Below, in pieces: positions 31,451-32,405 of a stretch of 32,405 nt of DNA. The position numbers and the translations under genes were made by a program. Each line of letters opens with the position of its first letter. Position 1 is the first letter of the stretch. Source of the stretch: DASXMX01 sp036794395 (GTDB lineage Bacteria > Planctomycetota > Phycisphaerae > Tepidisphaerales > Tepidisphaeraceae); contig DAIRGS010000049.1 of NCBI GenBank assembly GCA_036794395.1, forward strand, positions 1-32,405. Direction: 5' to 3'. The notes under the pieces were generated by a model. That model did not search any database, was not told where the DNA came from, and was given only the letters and a program-made list of their open reading frames with translations.

Positions 31451-31917
31451 TACCGCCTGTCAATCCCGGGTTGAATCGCTTGCCCGCTGTACGTGAGATA
31501 AGGAACGCGGGCAGAAATTGCTGATTGAGGATCGTCGAACCCCGAAGACTCTGGCGCGCGCTCGGCCCGATGCTGTTCTGGACTACTTAACCCATTTCCC
31601 TCATCACCCCGCGTACCTGCGCTGGCGATTCCACTGCAACTTGTGATTCATTTTCGGCCAAATCCGCGCCATCGCACGGCTCGTCACTCTCAAAAAGTAG
31701 TTTTTAGATCAGGTGCTAGCCTTCACGTTGTTCGCCGATCCTCTGCTCGACGTCAGCCCCTGGTGAAACAGCACTCTTGCGTTACAGTCGTGGTTGGTTC
31801 CCGATGAGCATTCCCCGGTCTTAATCACTGTCGAAAAGGCTCCCGCCCAGTACAATAGTGAGTTGGTTCGGCCGGGCGATCCATCGTGATTTTATCTTGC
31901 TTTTTTGGGAGGACCTG
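31451..31917. other. Intergenic region inside the element
   Basis: About 470 bases with stops in all frames and no family likeness. AT content rises towards 31890-31910 (TTTTATCTTGCTTTTTT). A ribosome binding site GGGAGG at 31907-31912 precedes the ATG of the gene at 31918. Confidence 0.5.
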
Positions 31918-32405
31918 ATGACCTTCTTGCCCTCAACGCAAGCCATCCGCCAGTTATTTGAAGTTGAGTTGCGTGATGTCGGCGGAGGCATGACCAGCGC
32001 CTTCGATGACGGCAGCCGGCTCTTTCTTCGCGGCGTGCTTCCGAATTGGATCAATATCCGGCGCGGTGACTGCATCCAGGCCGGAGTGGCGCTGCGGGCA
32101 GTAGGAGATCTGGTGCTGGTCCACCCTTATACCCTTCGGCAGGTTTGTACCAACGGCGCCATCATGGTTCATGCCGTTGCGACCCGCGGCGTGCAGCGTA
32201 TGACCGCGGACGGGTCGCCATGGGAAATTCACGAGGTCGGCGAGCAACTGCGGCAGACGGTGCGAGACTGCGCCCATCCCCGGGCATTCAAGGCGGCGGC
32301 ATCCCAGATGCGTGCGGCCACGCAATCAGAAGCCAACATGGCGATCTCGTTGATGCCGCTGCTGTCCAGTTTGCCGGCGCAAACAGCCGGCGCCGTTCTG
32401 CGCAA
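31918..32405 (+). CDS. DUF932-like phage/plasmid-type protein, cut by window end
   Basis: The first 162 codons of a gene that runs off the right edge without a stop. ATG 31918 is supported by GGGAGG five bases upstream and preceded by an AT-rich stretch. 'FEVELRDVGGGMTSAFDDGS', 'LPNWINIRRGDCIQAGVALR', 'HPYTLRQVCTNGAIMVHAVA' and 'MTADGSPWEIHEVGEQLRQT' are visible. The 'R.vCtNGai' segment in a mixed alpha/beta context resembles DUF932-type proteins of phages and plasmids, whose role is unknown but which are common in mobile elements. The match is from memory and only moderately certain. It probably belongs to the cargo of the element bounded by tRNA-Glu. It is the only long frame on either strand here with good codon structure. 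Confidence 0.7.
   Translation, partial: MTFLPSTQAIRQLFEVELRDVGGGMTSAFDDGSRLFLRGVLPNWINIRRGDCIQAGVALRAVGDLVLVHPYTLRQVCTNGAIMVHAVATRGVQRMTADGSPWEIHEVGEQLRQTVRDCAHPRAFKAAASQMRAATQSEANMAISLMPLLSSLPAQTAGAVLR

Overview
The window looks like a chromosomal contig (one 10-N assembly gap at 2027-2036) from a Gram-negative-type bacterium with an outer membrane, most likely a planctomycete of the class Phycisphaerae. This is an inference. It rests on the recurring 'TTQPA / ATQPA' linkers in exported proteins (7159-8253, 8471-9475, 18192-19463, 19460-20950, 24157-25359), a planctomycete-style prepilin-like 'LKQIG..LILYSEGHDG' protein, many genes without a clear Shine-Dalgarno site or with GTG/TTG starts, and a tRNA-targeting integrase of a type I associate with planctomycetes. 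No 16S or other marker is present, so the placement is tentative.

Layout. 1-4050: a hypothetical gene (-), tRNA-Arg(TCG) (-), a membrane-anchored hypothetical (+), homoserine dehydrogenase broken by the assembly gap (+), and two small unknown genes (+) that sit together like a toxin/immunity pair. 4056-5660: cofactor-independent phosphoglycerate mutase gpmI. 5661-6075: an intergenic stretch packed with short-period (8/9-nt) repeats and a large inverted repeat. 6076-8253: two convergent secreted esterases of different alpha/beta-hydrolase subfamilies. 8471-9475: periplasmic parvulin-type PPIase with a terminator. 9762-10733: a divergent RNase HII-like protein. 10824-14239: a membrane/prepilin-like protein, a GT-C-like membrane glycosyltransferase, a DUF4190-type protein and a DUF6065-like protein. 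14308-14867: a ParDE-type toxin-antitoxin pair.

14953-28111 is an export region, all on the minus strand. Two complete tripartite RND systems, each in the order outer-membrane factor > adaptor > RND pump, lie in tandem. The pump of 14953-20950 is CzcA/CusA (heavy-metal) like; the pump of 21086-26762 is closer to the hydrophobe/multidrug branch. A YncE-like beta-propeller gene lies upstream (27107-28111). A 90-bp remnant of the 3' end of a second, homologous propeller gene is stranded between the two pump operons. This suggests that both operons were once headed by such a gene and that the second operon arrived, or a deletion occurred, by a rearrangement.

28563 to the right edge is the start of an integrated element. 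It holds tRNA-Glu(TTC), and a tyrosine recombinase whose last codons run antisense through the 3' half of the tRNA and whose stop codon overlaps the anticodon. It also holds a small XRE regulator transcribed with the recombinase from a promoter overlapping a palindrome, then about 1.8 kb of mostly decayed sequence (including a frameshifted C-terminal fragment of a LamG-like protein), and the first 162 codons of a gene that continues beyond the window and resembles phage/plasmid-type DUF932 proteins. The other attachment site is not in the window.
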